Shown here piece after piece: positions 1 to 5,836 of a stretch of DNA of 7,678 bases (positions within the stretch are counted from its first letter, which is position 1; each line of letters begins with the position of its first letter). Under the pieces are notes generated by a model. That model was not told where the DNA came from. It ran no database searches and saw only the letters and a list, made by a program, of their open reading frames with translations. Position numbers and translations under genes: made by a program. The stretch spans positions 1-7,678 of the forward strand of contig JAUXOH010000361.1 in NCBI GenBank assembly GCA_030682505.1, read 5' to 3'. The DNA comes from Candidatus Didemnitutus sp. (GTDB taxonomy: Bacteria > Verrucomicrobiota > Verrucomicrobiia > Opitutales > Opitutaceae).

Positions 1-105
1 ATTGCGCGGCCAAAATGCCAGGGTCAGGACAGCAATATCACCGTTCTTCGGTTTGACCGTGAGGATCTGGCCATCGGTGCTGTGCCAGAATTGGTTTTCG
101 TTCAT
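1..105 (-). CDS. Possible 5' end of an unidentified reverse-strand gene (partial)
   Basis: Reading the reverse strand from an ATG at 105, 35 codons stay open to the left edge and give a protein-like sequence that begins MNENQFWHSTDGQ and continues through ILTVKPKNGDIAVLTL. About 24 of the 35 codons end in G or C, in line with the coding bias of the neighbours; the forward frame beginning at position 1 is weaker on this measure. The same reverse frame stays open upstream through at least position 290, so the true start could lie further right at a GTG or TTG codon. I do not recognise the family and no domain can be judged from 35 residues. It would be divergent from the FKBP gene. The alternative is the tail of a forward-strand gene ending at the TGA at 139-141. 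The call is tentative. Confidence 0.3.
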   Translation of the reverse strand, partial: MNENQFWHSTDGQILTVKPKNGDIAVLTLAFWPRN

Positions 106-181
106 GGGATTGGACAGGTTGGTGATCCTGACGGAAGGTGACAAGCTTGAGATGGGTGAAGGGGGGGAGCGGAATTTCGTG

Positions 182-212
182 AAAATCAACCCGCCAAAGG
201 GATTGATTTTTT
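182..212 (+). terminator. Hairpin with T tract, possible intrinsic terminator
   Basis: AAAATCAA at 182-189 pairs perfectly with TTGATTTT at 203-210. With A202 bulged, CCC at 190-192 extends the stem with GGG at 199-201, leaving loop GCCAAA. Six T residues (207-212) overlap and follow the 3' arm, as in a rho-independent terminator on the forward strand. The stem is AT-rich, so termination would be moderate. It would make sense if a forward gene ended near 141. If the gene at the left edge is on the reverse strand, it lies in the divergent spacer and may instead be a protein-binding palindrome. Confidence 0.35.
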
Positions 213-240
213 CTCCCCGGCTGCGCAACGTCCCCACTTT

Positions 241-281
241 TAACGGCACAAAAGTGCCCGGGCCGTTATCTAATCGGGCAC
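241..281 (+). promoter_or_regulatory. Nested, mutually exclusive inverted repeats before the FKBP start
   Basis: Three inverted repeats share arms within 41 bp. GGCAC-AAAA-GTGCC spans 245-258. TAACGGC (241-247) pairs with GCCGTTA (262-268). GTGCCCG (254-260) pairs with CGGGCAC (275-281). Only one or two could form at a time in RNA. The last arm ends 11 nt before the ATG at 293. A possible -10 element, TCTAAT, sits at 269-274 within the third loop, but I found no matching -35. If that is the promoter, the repeats are DNA operators; if transcription starts upstream, they form an alternative-hairpin leader. The arms are directly visible; the role is inference. Confidence 0.35.
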
Positions 282-292
282 ATTCAACCCTC

Positions 293-1141
293 ATGAAACT
301 CTCTCAAACCCTCTGTGCTGGCCTTTGCTGTCTCGGCTTGCTGATTGCCGCTTCTGCGCAGCAGAACCCGGTTAAATTCGAACTGCCCCAGGTGGGCAGC
401 GGTGCGACCGCGGCCCCCGCCGCCCAAACCACTTCGGCTCCGGCAAAAACCGCTCCCGTGGCAGCTGCCCCGGTGAAATTCACTGAAGCCCAACTCATGG
501 AAGTCTATGGCTGGATGGTCGGCGCCCGCATGAATCTCGCCGAACTCGAATTCACGCCGGCTCAACTGGAGTCGATGGCGAAAGGACTGGCGTTGGCGGC
601 TGCCGGCCGTCAACCGAGCTACGATGGCGAGCAGGTTGGCCCGCAGTTGCAGGCGATCCTGGCGAAGAAGCAGGAAAATTTCCTCCTCAAGGTTCGCAAC
701 CAAAACATGGCCGACACCGCCGCGTTCTTCACCAAGCTGAAGGAAAACAAGGCCGTGAAGGAACTTTCCGGCAGCGGACTGCGCTACGAAGTGATCAAGG
801 AAGGCAAGGGTGCCGTCGCGAAGAAAGGCCAGCTGGTGAAGATCCACTACACGGGCTCGTTCATCAACGGCCAGATCTTCGACACCTCTTTGCAGGCTCC
901 GGAAGGCCAGGCGCCCGCGCCGATTGAAGCGCTCGTTGAAGATGGCGCACTCATCGACGGCATGTTGGAGGCACTGCTCAAGATGCCCGTCGGTTCCAAG
1001 TGGAAACTCTACATTCCGCCGCACCTCGCCTACGGTGACGATGGCGCGCAAGGCATTCCACCCGCCGCCACGATGATCTTCGAGGTCGAAGTCTTCGGCG
1101 TGCAGGATGCCCCGAAGCAGCCCGCCGACGCGAAGAAGTAA
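293..1141 (+). CDS. Exported FKBP-type peptidyl-prolyl cis-trans isomerase
   Basis: The 282-residue product should catalyse cis-trans isomerisation of prolyl bonds and act as a folding helper in the periplasm. Residues 1-22 form a signal peptide (MKLSQ, then a hydrophobic stretch ending ASA before QQ). An Ala/Pro/Thr-rich linker covers about 35-62. An FKBP N-terminal dimerisation-type helical domain runs about 64-155, and the FKBP catalytic domain about 163-270, with VKIHYTG (Y186), GQIFDTS (F196, D197) and LAYGDDG (Y247). This matches the FkpA/Mip architecture. The frame is open back to position 2, but the signal peptide fixes the ATG at 293; no Shine-Dalgarno sequence precedes it. The usual PGW segment at the floor of the active site reads DGM (222-224), so the conserved Trp is missing. 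The tail is a short Lys/Ala/Pro stretch. It is a single-gene unit with its own terminator. Confidence 0.93.
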   Translation: MKLSQTLCAGLCCLGLLIAASAQQNPVKFELPQVGSGATAAPAAQTTSAPAKTAPVAAAPVKFTEAQLMEVYGWMVGARMNLAELEFTPAQLESMAKGLALAAAGRQPSYDGEQVGPQLQAILAKKQENFLLKVRNQNMADTAAFFTKLKENKAVKELSGSGLRYEVIKEGKGAVAKKGQLVKIHYTGSFINGQIFDTSLQAPEGQAPAPIEALVEDGALIDGMLEALLKMPVGSKWKLYIPPHLAYGDDGAQGIPPAATMIFEVEVFGVQDAPKQPADAKK

Positions 1142-1170
1142 ACGACTTCCGGTCTGCTCTTTTCCTCCCG

Positions 1171-1198
1171 CGCCCTCCCTCATCCGGAGGGCGTTTTT
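1171..1198 (+). terminator. Rho-independent terminator of the FKBP gene
   Basis: CGCCCTCC (1171-1178) pairs perfectly with GGAGGGCG (1186-1193) around a 7-nt loop and is followed directly by TTTTT (1194-1198). It begins 29 bp after the FKBP stop. On the reverse strand the hairpin is followed by an A/G-rich stretch without a T tract, so it should serve the forward gene only and not the convergent threonine aldolase. Confidence 0.88.
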
Positions 1199-1205
1199 CT
1201 TGGCC

Positions 1206-2267
1206 CTATCTTTTCGCCATGACGGCCCGCAAATCCGCGAGGAAGGCCTGCACGGCCGCCGGCTGAGTCGCCCATGAGGTCATCAGTCGGTAACCGTGTT
1301 CGCCGATGAAGCGATAGAATTGCCAGCCTCGCGCCCACATTGCTTCCACGACGGGCAGGGGCAACTCGACGAAGACGCCGTTGACTTCGGGCTCCGCCAG
1401 AAATTTCACGCCCGGAATCTCTTTCATAGCGGCGGCAAGCTGGGCCGCGAGCGCATTGGCGTGGGCCGCGTGGTGCAACCACGCTCCGCCCGCCAACATG
1501 CCGCACCACTGCGCCGAGGCGAAGCGCTGCTTGGACTCGAGCTGGGCGCTTTGCTTCACCCGGTATTCAAATTCCCGCGCGTGCTCCGGGTTGAAAAACA
1601 CGATGGCCTCCGTGTTGTGCATGCCGCTCTTCGTGCCGCCGAAGCCCAGCACGTCCACTCCCGCCCGCCACGTCAGGTCGGCGGGAGAATGTCCCCGCGC
1701 CTGCAGGGCGGCCGCTGCATTGGCGAAACGGGCACCATCCATGTGCACCGCCAGACCGTGCTCGCGCGCGACCGTGGTGAGGGCACGAATCTCTTCCGGC
1801 GCATAGACTGTCCCCCACTCGGTGGACTGCGTGATCGAAAGCGCGCCGGGCTTGGGGAAATGTACCCCGTGTCCGCGGGCCAGTACGGGCACCAGATCGG
1901 CCGCGCGAAGCTTTCCGCCCGGGCCCGCGATGGGCAGCACCTTGGATCCTCCGGTAAAGAACTCAGGGGCGCTGCACTCATCGGTGTCGACGTGTGAGAA
2001 ATCGTGACAAAGGACACTTTGGTAACTGCGGCAATAGTGCGCGAGCATCAGGGCGTTGGCTGCCGTGCCATTGTAGACGAAGAAGACCGCGCAATCGCGT
2101 TCGAACACCTCGGAGATGAGCTGCTTCGCCCGGGTGGTCCAAGGATCGTCCCCATAGGAGGGGGTGGAGCCGTGATTGGCAGCGCTGAGCGCGGCCATAG
2201 CTTCGGGGGCGATGCCCGCCGTGTTATCACTGGCAAAGGTGTAGTCGGGCGAAGCGGACGCAGGCAT
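1206..2267 (-). CDS. Low-specificity L-threonine aldolase family, PLP-dependent
   Basis: The 353-residue, fold-type I PLP enzyme is predicted to cleave L-threonine or L-allo-threonine to glycine and acetaldehyde in the cytosol. Visible family marks are SDNTAGI near residue 13, YNGTAANAL at 65-73 (phosphate-binding region), HVDTDECSAPEF at 92-103, HMDGARFANA at 175-184 (D177 contacts the PLP ring nitrogen), and FGGTKSGM at 209-216, with K213 the expected Schiff-base lysine. The FGGTK form marks the Pseudomonas-type branch rather than the SKGLGAP branch of E. coli LtaE. Length is typical. The frame stays open far upstream to about 3197, but that extension lies over aroK and queG, is Arg/Pro-rich and has no domain; the ATG at 2267 matches the family N-terminus. 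The gene is convergent with FKBP and divergent from aroK. A related beta-eliminating lyase activity cannot be excluded. Confidence 0.92.
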   Translation of the reverse strand: MPASASPDYTFASDNTAGIAPEAMAALSAANHGSTPSYGDDPWTTRAKQLISEVFERDCAVFFVYNGTAANALMLAHYCRSYQSVLCHDFSHVDTDECSAPEFFTGGSKVLPIAGPGGKLRAADLVPVLARGHGVHFPKPGALSITQSTEWGTVYAPEEIRALTTVAREHGLAVHMDGARFANAAAALQARGHSPADLTWRAGVDVLGFGGTKSGMHNTEAIVFFNPEHAREFEYRVKQSAQLESKQRFASAQWCGMLAGGAWLHHAAHANALAAQLAAAMKEIPGVKFLAEPEVNGVFVELPLPVVEAMWARGWQFYRFIGEHGYRLMTSWATQPAAVQAFLADLRAVMAKR

Positions 2268-2285
2268 GGCGCGAGGGTGCGGGTT

Positions 2286-2335
2286 TTGACACAGCTTGCC
2301 GAGCGCGAAGTGGAACCGCGCTTGCCCCGCGGGGC
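2286..2335 (+). promoter_or_regulatory. Divergent spacer with TTGACA box and 12-bp palindrome
   Basis: The 90-bp spacer between threonine aldolase and aroK carries a perfect -35 hexamer TTGACA at 2286-2291, but no acceptable -10 at 16-18 bp. A perfect palindrome GCCCCGCGGGGC lies at 2324-2335, 22 bp before the aroK ATG. Either could take part in control of the divergent pair. Both may be chance in a GC-rich spacer, so this is a weak call. Confidence 0.2.
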
Positions 2336-2357
2336 GGGCGGGTATTCGTTCAAGCAG

Positions 2358-2903
2358 ATGGAAACCTCGCGCGTGAACCTTTACCTCGTCGGCTTTACCG
2401 GCACGGGCAAAAGCACGGTGGGCCGCCACGCGGCACGCGCGCTCGGCTATGATTTTGTCGACAGTGATCTCGCGGTCGAAGTGGCCCATGGCAAGTCGAT
2501 CGCGGAAATTTTCGCCGGGGAGGGGGAGGGAAAGTTTCGCATGCTGGAGCGCGAATTCGTCGAACGGGGCCATCCGGCAACGGGCAGCGTCGTGGCCTGT
2601 GGCGGCGGGTTGATCGTGCCGGACGGCATGCTCGAATTGGTGAAGGCCCGCGGGGTGACGATCTGCTTGCACGCACCCCTCGAAACCGTGCTGCAGCGCA
2701 CGGAACGAACGGTGCACCGGCCGCTGTTGCAGGGCGAAAACCGGGCGGAACGCCTGCGCACGCTCTACGCGGCCCGCGAAGAGCTTTATCGTCGCACGGG
2801 CACGATGGTGCTGACGGAAGGCCGCCCGATGCGCGAAATCGTCGCGCACGTCCTGCGGGTGTATCGCGAAGAAGCCGGCCATTGGCGCGCGCCATCGCCA
2901 TGA
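2358..2903 (+). CDS. aroK: Shikimate kinase
   Basis: The 181-residue cytosolic enzyme phosphorylates shikimate at the 3-hydroxyl with ATP, a late step on the way to chorismate and the aromatic amino acids. The Walker A loop is GFTGTGKST at residues 12-20 (K18). The DSD at 35-37 is the DxD motif for magnesium and shikimate. FRMLE at 60-64 supplies the shikimate-binding Arg (R61), CGGG at 81-84 the Gly-rich substrate loop, and RPLL at 121-124 the mobile lid with its ATP-side Arg. Length fits the family. The frame is open upstream to 2004, over the threonine aldolase gene, with no homologous sequence, so that part is discarded. ATG 2358 is chosen; an in-frame GTG at 2373 is also possible, and neither has a Shine-Dalgarno sequence. 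The stop overlaps the queG start (ATGA), so the two are cotranscribed and probably translationally coupled. Confidence 0.94.
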   Translation: METSRVNLYLVGFTGTGKSTVGRHAARALGYDFVDSDLAVEVAHGKSIAEIFAGEGEGKFRMLEREFVERGHPATGSVVACGGGLIVPDGMLELVKARGVTICLHAPLETVLQRTERTVHRPLLQGENRAERLRTLYAAREELYRRTGTMVLTEGRPMREIVAHVLRVYREEAGHWRAPSP

Positions 2904-4087
2904 GTGTGAGCGCGCCGGCGACCCTTGACCGCGAACAGCGCGAATTGCTGCGCGCACGATTGCGGGCGATCGGATTTGACGAGGTGCATTTTGCGCAAGC
3001 TGCGCCGGCCGGCGGGGCGGCACTGCGCCAATGGCTGGACGCACACCACCATGCCGACATGGCGTGGATCGAGCGCTCCGCAGAAAAGCGCGGGGACGTG
3101 GAGCGGGTGCTCGCCGAGGCCCGCAGCGTGATTGTCTTGGGTGTGAATTATTGGTCGGGCGCGGCGGTCGATTCGCGCCGGCGAAAGGGGGGCGCACCCG
3201 CTTGGGCGCGCTACGCCGTGCATGAGGACTATCATGACACGATGAAGCCCGGTCTGATCGCAGCGGGCAAGGCGGTGGAGGAAATCGCGGGACTCACGGG
3301 TGCCGATTATCGCTGCTATACCGACACGGGGCCGGTGCTGGAACGCGGCTGGGCCGCGCGAGCGGGACTCGGATTCCGGGGCAAGAACGGGATGCTGATC
3401 TCGAAAATACACGGGAATTGGTTGTTTCTTGCCACGCTCGTGACGCGGGCCGTGATCGAACCCGATGATCCGTTGCGCAAGCATCTGCACACCGGCGCCG
3501 ACGAGCCGGCGGGCTTGTTGTGCGGGAAATGCACCCGCTGCATCGATGCCTGCCCGACGTCCGCGATCCTTGAGCCAGGCAAGGTGGATGCGCGGCGTTG
3601 TATTTCCTATCAAACGATCGAGAACAAGGGGGTGATTCCCCGGAAACTGCGCGCGGGCATCGGTGATCGTGTTTATGGCTGCGATATCTGCCTCGAGGTT
3701 TGCCCGTGGAACCGATTTGCCCAGGAAGGCCGCAAGTTGCTGCTCGTGGCGCGCCATGACCTAGCCGGGGTCAGTTTGCGCGATTTGTTGGAATTGACGA
3801 CCGAGGGCTATGTGACGTTGTTTCGCCGCACGGCGGTGAAGCGACTGAAGCTGACGGGACTGTTGCGCAATGCCTGTGTCGTCGCGGGGAATTCCGGCGA
3901 TCGATCGCTGGTGCCTTCCCTGGTGCGGCTGGTGGCGCATGCCTCACCGTTGGTGCGCGCCCATGCGGTGTGGGCGGTGCAAAGGCTCGCGGGCGCGGAA
4001 GCAGTCGATCTCCTCGCGACGACGCGAGCCGGGGAAACGAATGAGCAGGTGCTGACGGAATACGCCGAGGCGGAGCCGCGCGGGTAA
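2900..4087 (+). CDS. queG: Epoxyqueuosine reductase QueG
   Basis: The 395-residue cobalamin- and iron-sulfur-dependent enzyme reduces epoxyqueuosine to queuosine at the wobble base of GUN-anticodon tRNAs, the last step of queuosine synthesis. VIVLGVNYW (77-85) and ARYAVHEDYHD (103-113) are family blocks. YTDTGPVLER (140-149) carries the likely catalytic acid D142. GLGFRGKNGM lies at 156-165. Two [4Fe-4S] sites are built from CGKCTRCIDAC (C208, C211, C214, C218) and C234 with CDICLEVC (C261, C264, C268), in the usual crossed ferredoxin pattern. A HEAT-like helical tail for tRNA contact covers about 318-375. Length is close to that of E. coli QueG. The ATG at 2900 overlaps the aroK stop by 4 bp; an in-frame TTG at 2882 would add only six residues. 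No frameshift or missing Cys is seen. Confidence 0.96.
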   Translation: MSVSAPATLDREQRELLRARLRAIGFDEVHFAQAAPAGGAALRQWLDAHHHADMAWIERSAEKRGDVERVLAEARSVIVLGVNYWSGAAVDSRRRKGGAPAWARYAVHEDYHDTMKPGLIAAGKAVEEIAGLTGADYRCYTDTGPVLERGWAARAGLGFRGKNGMLISKIHGNWLFLATLVTRAVIEPDDPLRKHLHTGADEPAGLLCGKCTRCIDACPTSAILEPGKVDARRCISYQTIENKGVIPRKLRAGIGDRVYGCDICLEVCPWNRFAQEGRKLLLVARHDLAGVSLRDLLELTTEGYVTLFRRTAVKRLKLTGLLRNACVVAGNSGDRSLVPSLVRLVAHASPLVRAHAVWAVQRLAGAEAVDLLATTRAGETNEQVLTEYAEAEPRG

Positions 4088-4099
4088 ACGAGTGATGGT

Positions 4100-4516
4100 T
4101 CAGCTGCTCTTCTGCGCCCCGAAGAGGGCGCGCATGCGCTCCGTGAAGAGAGCCGGCGGGCGAACCGGCGCGCCCTGGTGGTTGATGAAGCCGTGCACGG
4201 TGAACCCCGTCACCAGCAACTCGTCGTCGCGTCGCACTTCGTAGTCGAGTCGGATGCGCAGGAGCGGCTTTTCTGCGAGCGTCGTGACGACGGTGACATT
4301 GTCGTCGTAAACCGCCGGGCGCAGATATTTGCAGCCGACTTCGATGACCGGCAGGCGATACCCTTGGGTTTCGAGATTGCGATAGACGACGCCACATTCC
4401 CGGAGCAATTGGGTGCGACCGACTTCGAACCACGCGAGGTAGTTGCCGTGATAAACGACCCCCATCATATCCGTCTCGGCATAGCGGACATTGATCTGCG
4501 AACGGGAGACAATCAT
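4100..4516 (-). CDS. Acyl-CoA thioesterase, 4HBT/YbgC-type hotdog fold
   Basis: The 138-residue single-domain hotdog protein is predicted to hydrolyse an acyl-CoA or acyl-ACP thioester in the cytosol. The family signature is at the N-terminus: RYAETDMMGVVYHGNYLAWFE, with D16 as the likely catalytic acid, H23 in the YHGNYL turn and E31 on the central helix. The rest follows the hotdog strand order, including a VHGFINHQGAPVRPP segment near the C-terminus. It is the second gene of a reverse-strand unit, 8 bp after the glycosyltransferase stop, without a Shine-Dalgarno sequence, and it converges on queG with only 12 bp between stops. Close relatives include YbgC (Tol-Pal linked) and the thioesterases of aryl-polyene clusters. 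No tol genes are present, and the lipid-type neighbours favour a role with the acyl chain pathway. The substrate is unknown. Confidence 0.9.
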   Translation of the reverse strand: MIVSRSQINVRYAETDMMGVVYHGNYLAWFEVGRTQLLRECGVVYRNLETQGYRLPVIEVGCKYLRPAVYDDNVTVVTTLAEKPLLRIRLDYEVRRDDELLVTGFTVHGFINHQGAPVRPPALFTERMRALFGAQKSS

Positions 4517-4524
4517 GGCAGGGG

Positions 4525-5679
4525 TTAGAGTGGGGCCGGAGAGTCAGGTTGTCCAAACATGGTTCGGGCTGCGTTGTCCCAGGTATGGCTGAGCGCACGC
4601 GTGCGACCGGCGTCGCCCAAGCGATGGCGCAAATCAGGATCATTGATCAGTCGGGCGAAAGCGGCGGTGAGGGCTCCGGGATTTTCAGGCGGAACCAGTA
4701 AACCTGTCTCGCCATCGCGCACGGCTTCCGGAACGCCACCGATCGAGTGCGCCACGACCGGCAGTCCGTGGGCGCCGGCTTCGAGATAGACGAGGCCGAA
4801 CCCCTCGACGCTGAACTTGTGGGGCATGCTCGTCATCGCAAAGATGTCGGCTTGGGCGTAAAGCGCCCCGAGTTGTTCGTCCGGCACATCGCCGAGAAAT
4901 TTCACCGGAAATCCGGCGTCGCTTGCGGCCGCACGGAGCGCGGGCTCGTAGTTTTCCTTCCCGTGGGCGCCGACCAACCAGTATTCTAGGCGGGCCCGAA
5001 CCGGGGAGGGGAGAGCCTTGAGCGCTTCGAGCACGCGCAACTGACCTTTGCGGGGATGAATGCGAGCGACCGTCAAAATAATGATGCGTTCCTCCGCCGG
5101 TTTCGTCACCGGGGGGGGCATGTGAACAAAATCTGCACGCAAGGCACCGGGGGTCAGCACCACTTTGTTGGCCGTGTTGGGGAAAAGATCGACCAGCAGG
5201 CGTTCGGCATAGCGACTGACCACGCTGATCCGGTCGGCTCGGGCGAACAGCCGGCGCGCGCTCCATCGGGTGAGGGGACGCATTGCCAGCCGCAGGATCT
5301 CAGAGCCGTGCAAAGTGATGTGGAGACGGGCGGGTGGCAGGATGTCGAAGAACTGCAGCAACAGCATCGACAACAGGGGTCCGGGCTCGGAGACGTAAAG
5401 GATGGCGTCCTGCCATTGGTCGCGGTGAGCCAAGAGATAGCGGGCCATCCGCCACTGGTTCATCAGCCCGTGTGAGCTGTCGATGCTGAGACGCCGAACG
5501 GTAAAAGGCCAATCTGGCTCGATCGTTCCGTTGGTGAGGGCTGGTGCCCAAACCTCGGTTTCCCAACCGGCACGGGCGGCAGCAGCAGCCATTTCCGCGG
5601 TGTAAACCGCGATTCCACCGCGATGGGGATAGAACTCGTGGGTGACCGCAATGAGTCGCTTGGTCGGCTGAGGGGGCAT
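4525..5679 (-). CDS. Glycosyltransferase family 4 (GT-B fold)
   Basis: The 384-residue protein should transfer a sugar from a nucleotide-sugar donor with retention of configuration, acting at the cytosolic face of the membrane. No membrane segment is evident. The N-terminal acceptor domain begins with VTHEFYPHRGGIAVYT (12-27), including the GG loop, and has ITLHGSE at 121-127. The donor domain starts near 199 with ILTVARIHPRKGQ (201-213; R206 and K211 fit the usual phosphate-contact pair). The E-x7-E motif is E292-G-F-G...E300. GGVPEAV (314-320) and the DGETGLLVPPENP segment close the fold. Length is normal. It is the first gene of the pair with the thioesterase and is divergent from the ACP-dehydratase gene, sharing a 157-bp spacer. 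The acceptor is not predictable; a lipid or cell-surface glycan is likely. Confidence 0.93.
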   Translation of the reverse strand: MPPQPTKRLIAVTHEFYPHRGGIAVYTAEMAAAAARAGWETEVWAPALTNGTIEPDWPFTVRRLSIDSSHGLMNQWRMARYLLAHRDQWQDAILYVSEPGPLLSMLLLQFFDILPPARLHITLHGSEILRLAMRPLTRWSARRLFARADRISVVSRYAERLLVDLFPNTANKVVLTPGALRADFVHMPPPVTKPAEERIIILTVARIHPRKGQLRVLEALKALPSPVRARLEYWLVGAHGKENYEPALRAAASDAGFPVKFLGDVPDEQLGALYAQADIFAMTSMPHKFSVEGFGLVYLEAGAHGLPVVAHSIGGVPEAVRDGETGLLVPPENPGALTAAFARLINDPDLRHRLGDAGRTRALSHTWDNAARTMFGQPDSPAPL

Positions 5680-5718
5680 GTAGGAGGGTCTGCTTTAGGG
5701 GCGGCAGGCCTCATGGGG

Positions 5719-5747
5719 CCAGCGAATATTTGCTGGAACGGTCCAGC
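5719..5747. promoter_or_regulatory. Two overlapping palindromes in the divergent spacer, candidate operator
   Basis: CCAGC, GCTGG and CCAGC alternate within 29 bp. CCAGCGAATATTTGCTGG (5719-5736) is an 18-bp palindrome with one mismatched pair and an AT centre. Its right arm also forms GCTGGA-ACGG-TCCAGC (5732-5747). The block lies 40-68 bp before the glycosyltransferase start and 90-118 bp before the ACP-dehydratase start, so a bound regulator could act on both units. In RNA the two hairpins would compete. The symmetry is directly visible; the function is inferred. Confidence 0.4.
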
Positions 5748-5766
5748 CGCTTCCCCGGATCAGACC

Positions 5767-5790
5767 GGGAGGGGGGTGTTTTGGGGCGGG
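5767..5790 (+). other. Putative G-quadruplex motif
   Basis: Four G tracts on the forward strand fit the G3+N1-7 rule: GGG (5767-5769), a 1-nt loop, six G (5771-5776), a 6-nt loop, GGGG (5783-5786), a 1-nt loop, GGG (5788-5790). It lies 46 bp before the ACP-dehydratase start, just upstream of the candidate -35 box. Folding and any regulatory effect are untested. Confidence 0.4.
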
Positions 5791-5799
5791 ATTTTGGAG

Positions 5800-5829
5800 T
5801 TTACACTCTCCCAGCGGCTCTCCTATTCA
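5800..5829 (+). promoter_or_regulatory. Candidate promoter of the ACP-dehydratase gene
   Basis: TTTACA at 5800-5805 matches the -35 consensus in five of six bases. Eighteen bp further, TATTCA at 5824-5829 is a poor -10 (three of six). If used, transcription would begin about 5836, at or next to the ATG at 5837, giving a leaderless or nearly leaderless message. That agrees with the lack of a Shine-Dalgarno sequence, but the -10 is weak. Confidence 0.25.
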
Positions 5830-5836
5830 TGGCTGA

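Noticed and set aside
2..292. N-terminal extension of the FKBP frame back to the left edge
   Set aside because: The signal peptide begins at the ATG at 293; the extension would bury it and resembles no domain.
284..1183. Reverse-strand open frame of 299 codons across the FKBP gene
   Set aside because: It mirrors the FKBP codons, is rich in Arg, Gly and His, and has no recognisable domain, whereas the forward frame is a clear FKBP.
2004..2357. Upstream extension of the shikimate kinase frame
   Set aside because: It overlaps threonine aldolase antisense and adds 118 residues unknown in shikimate kinases.
2268..3197. Upstream extension of the threonine aldolase frame by about 310 codons
   Set aside because: It lies antisense to aroK and queG, is Arg/Pro/Ala-rich, and the family N-terminus fits the ATG at 2267.
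2786..3757. Long reverse-strand open frame across queG
   Set aside because: queG is confirmed by eight cluster Cys residues and family motifs; the reverse frame is a mirror effect of GC-rich codons.
4114..4131. GCGCCC/GGGCGC hairpin near the queG-thioesterase convergence
   Set aside because: No T tract follows on either strand, and it lies inside the thioesterase coding end, so it is not called a terminator.
3771..4643. Reverse-strand open frame of 290 codons spanning the queG end and the thioesterase
   Set aside because: It overlaps real genes on both strands and is Arg/Pro/Ser-rich without a domain.
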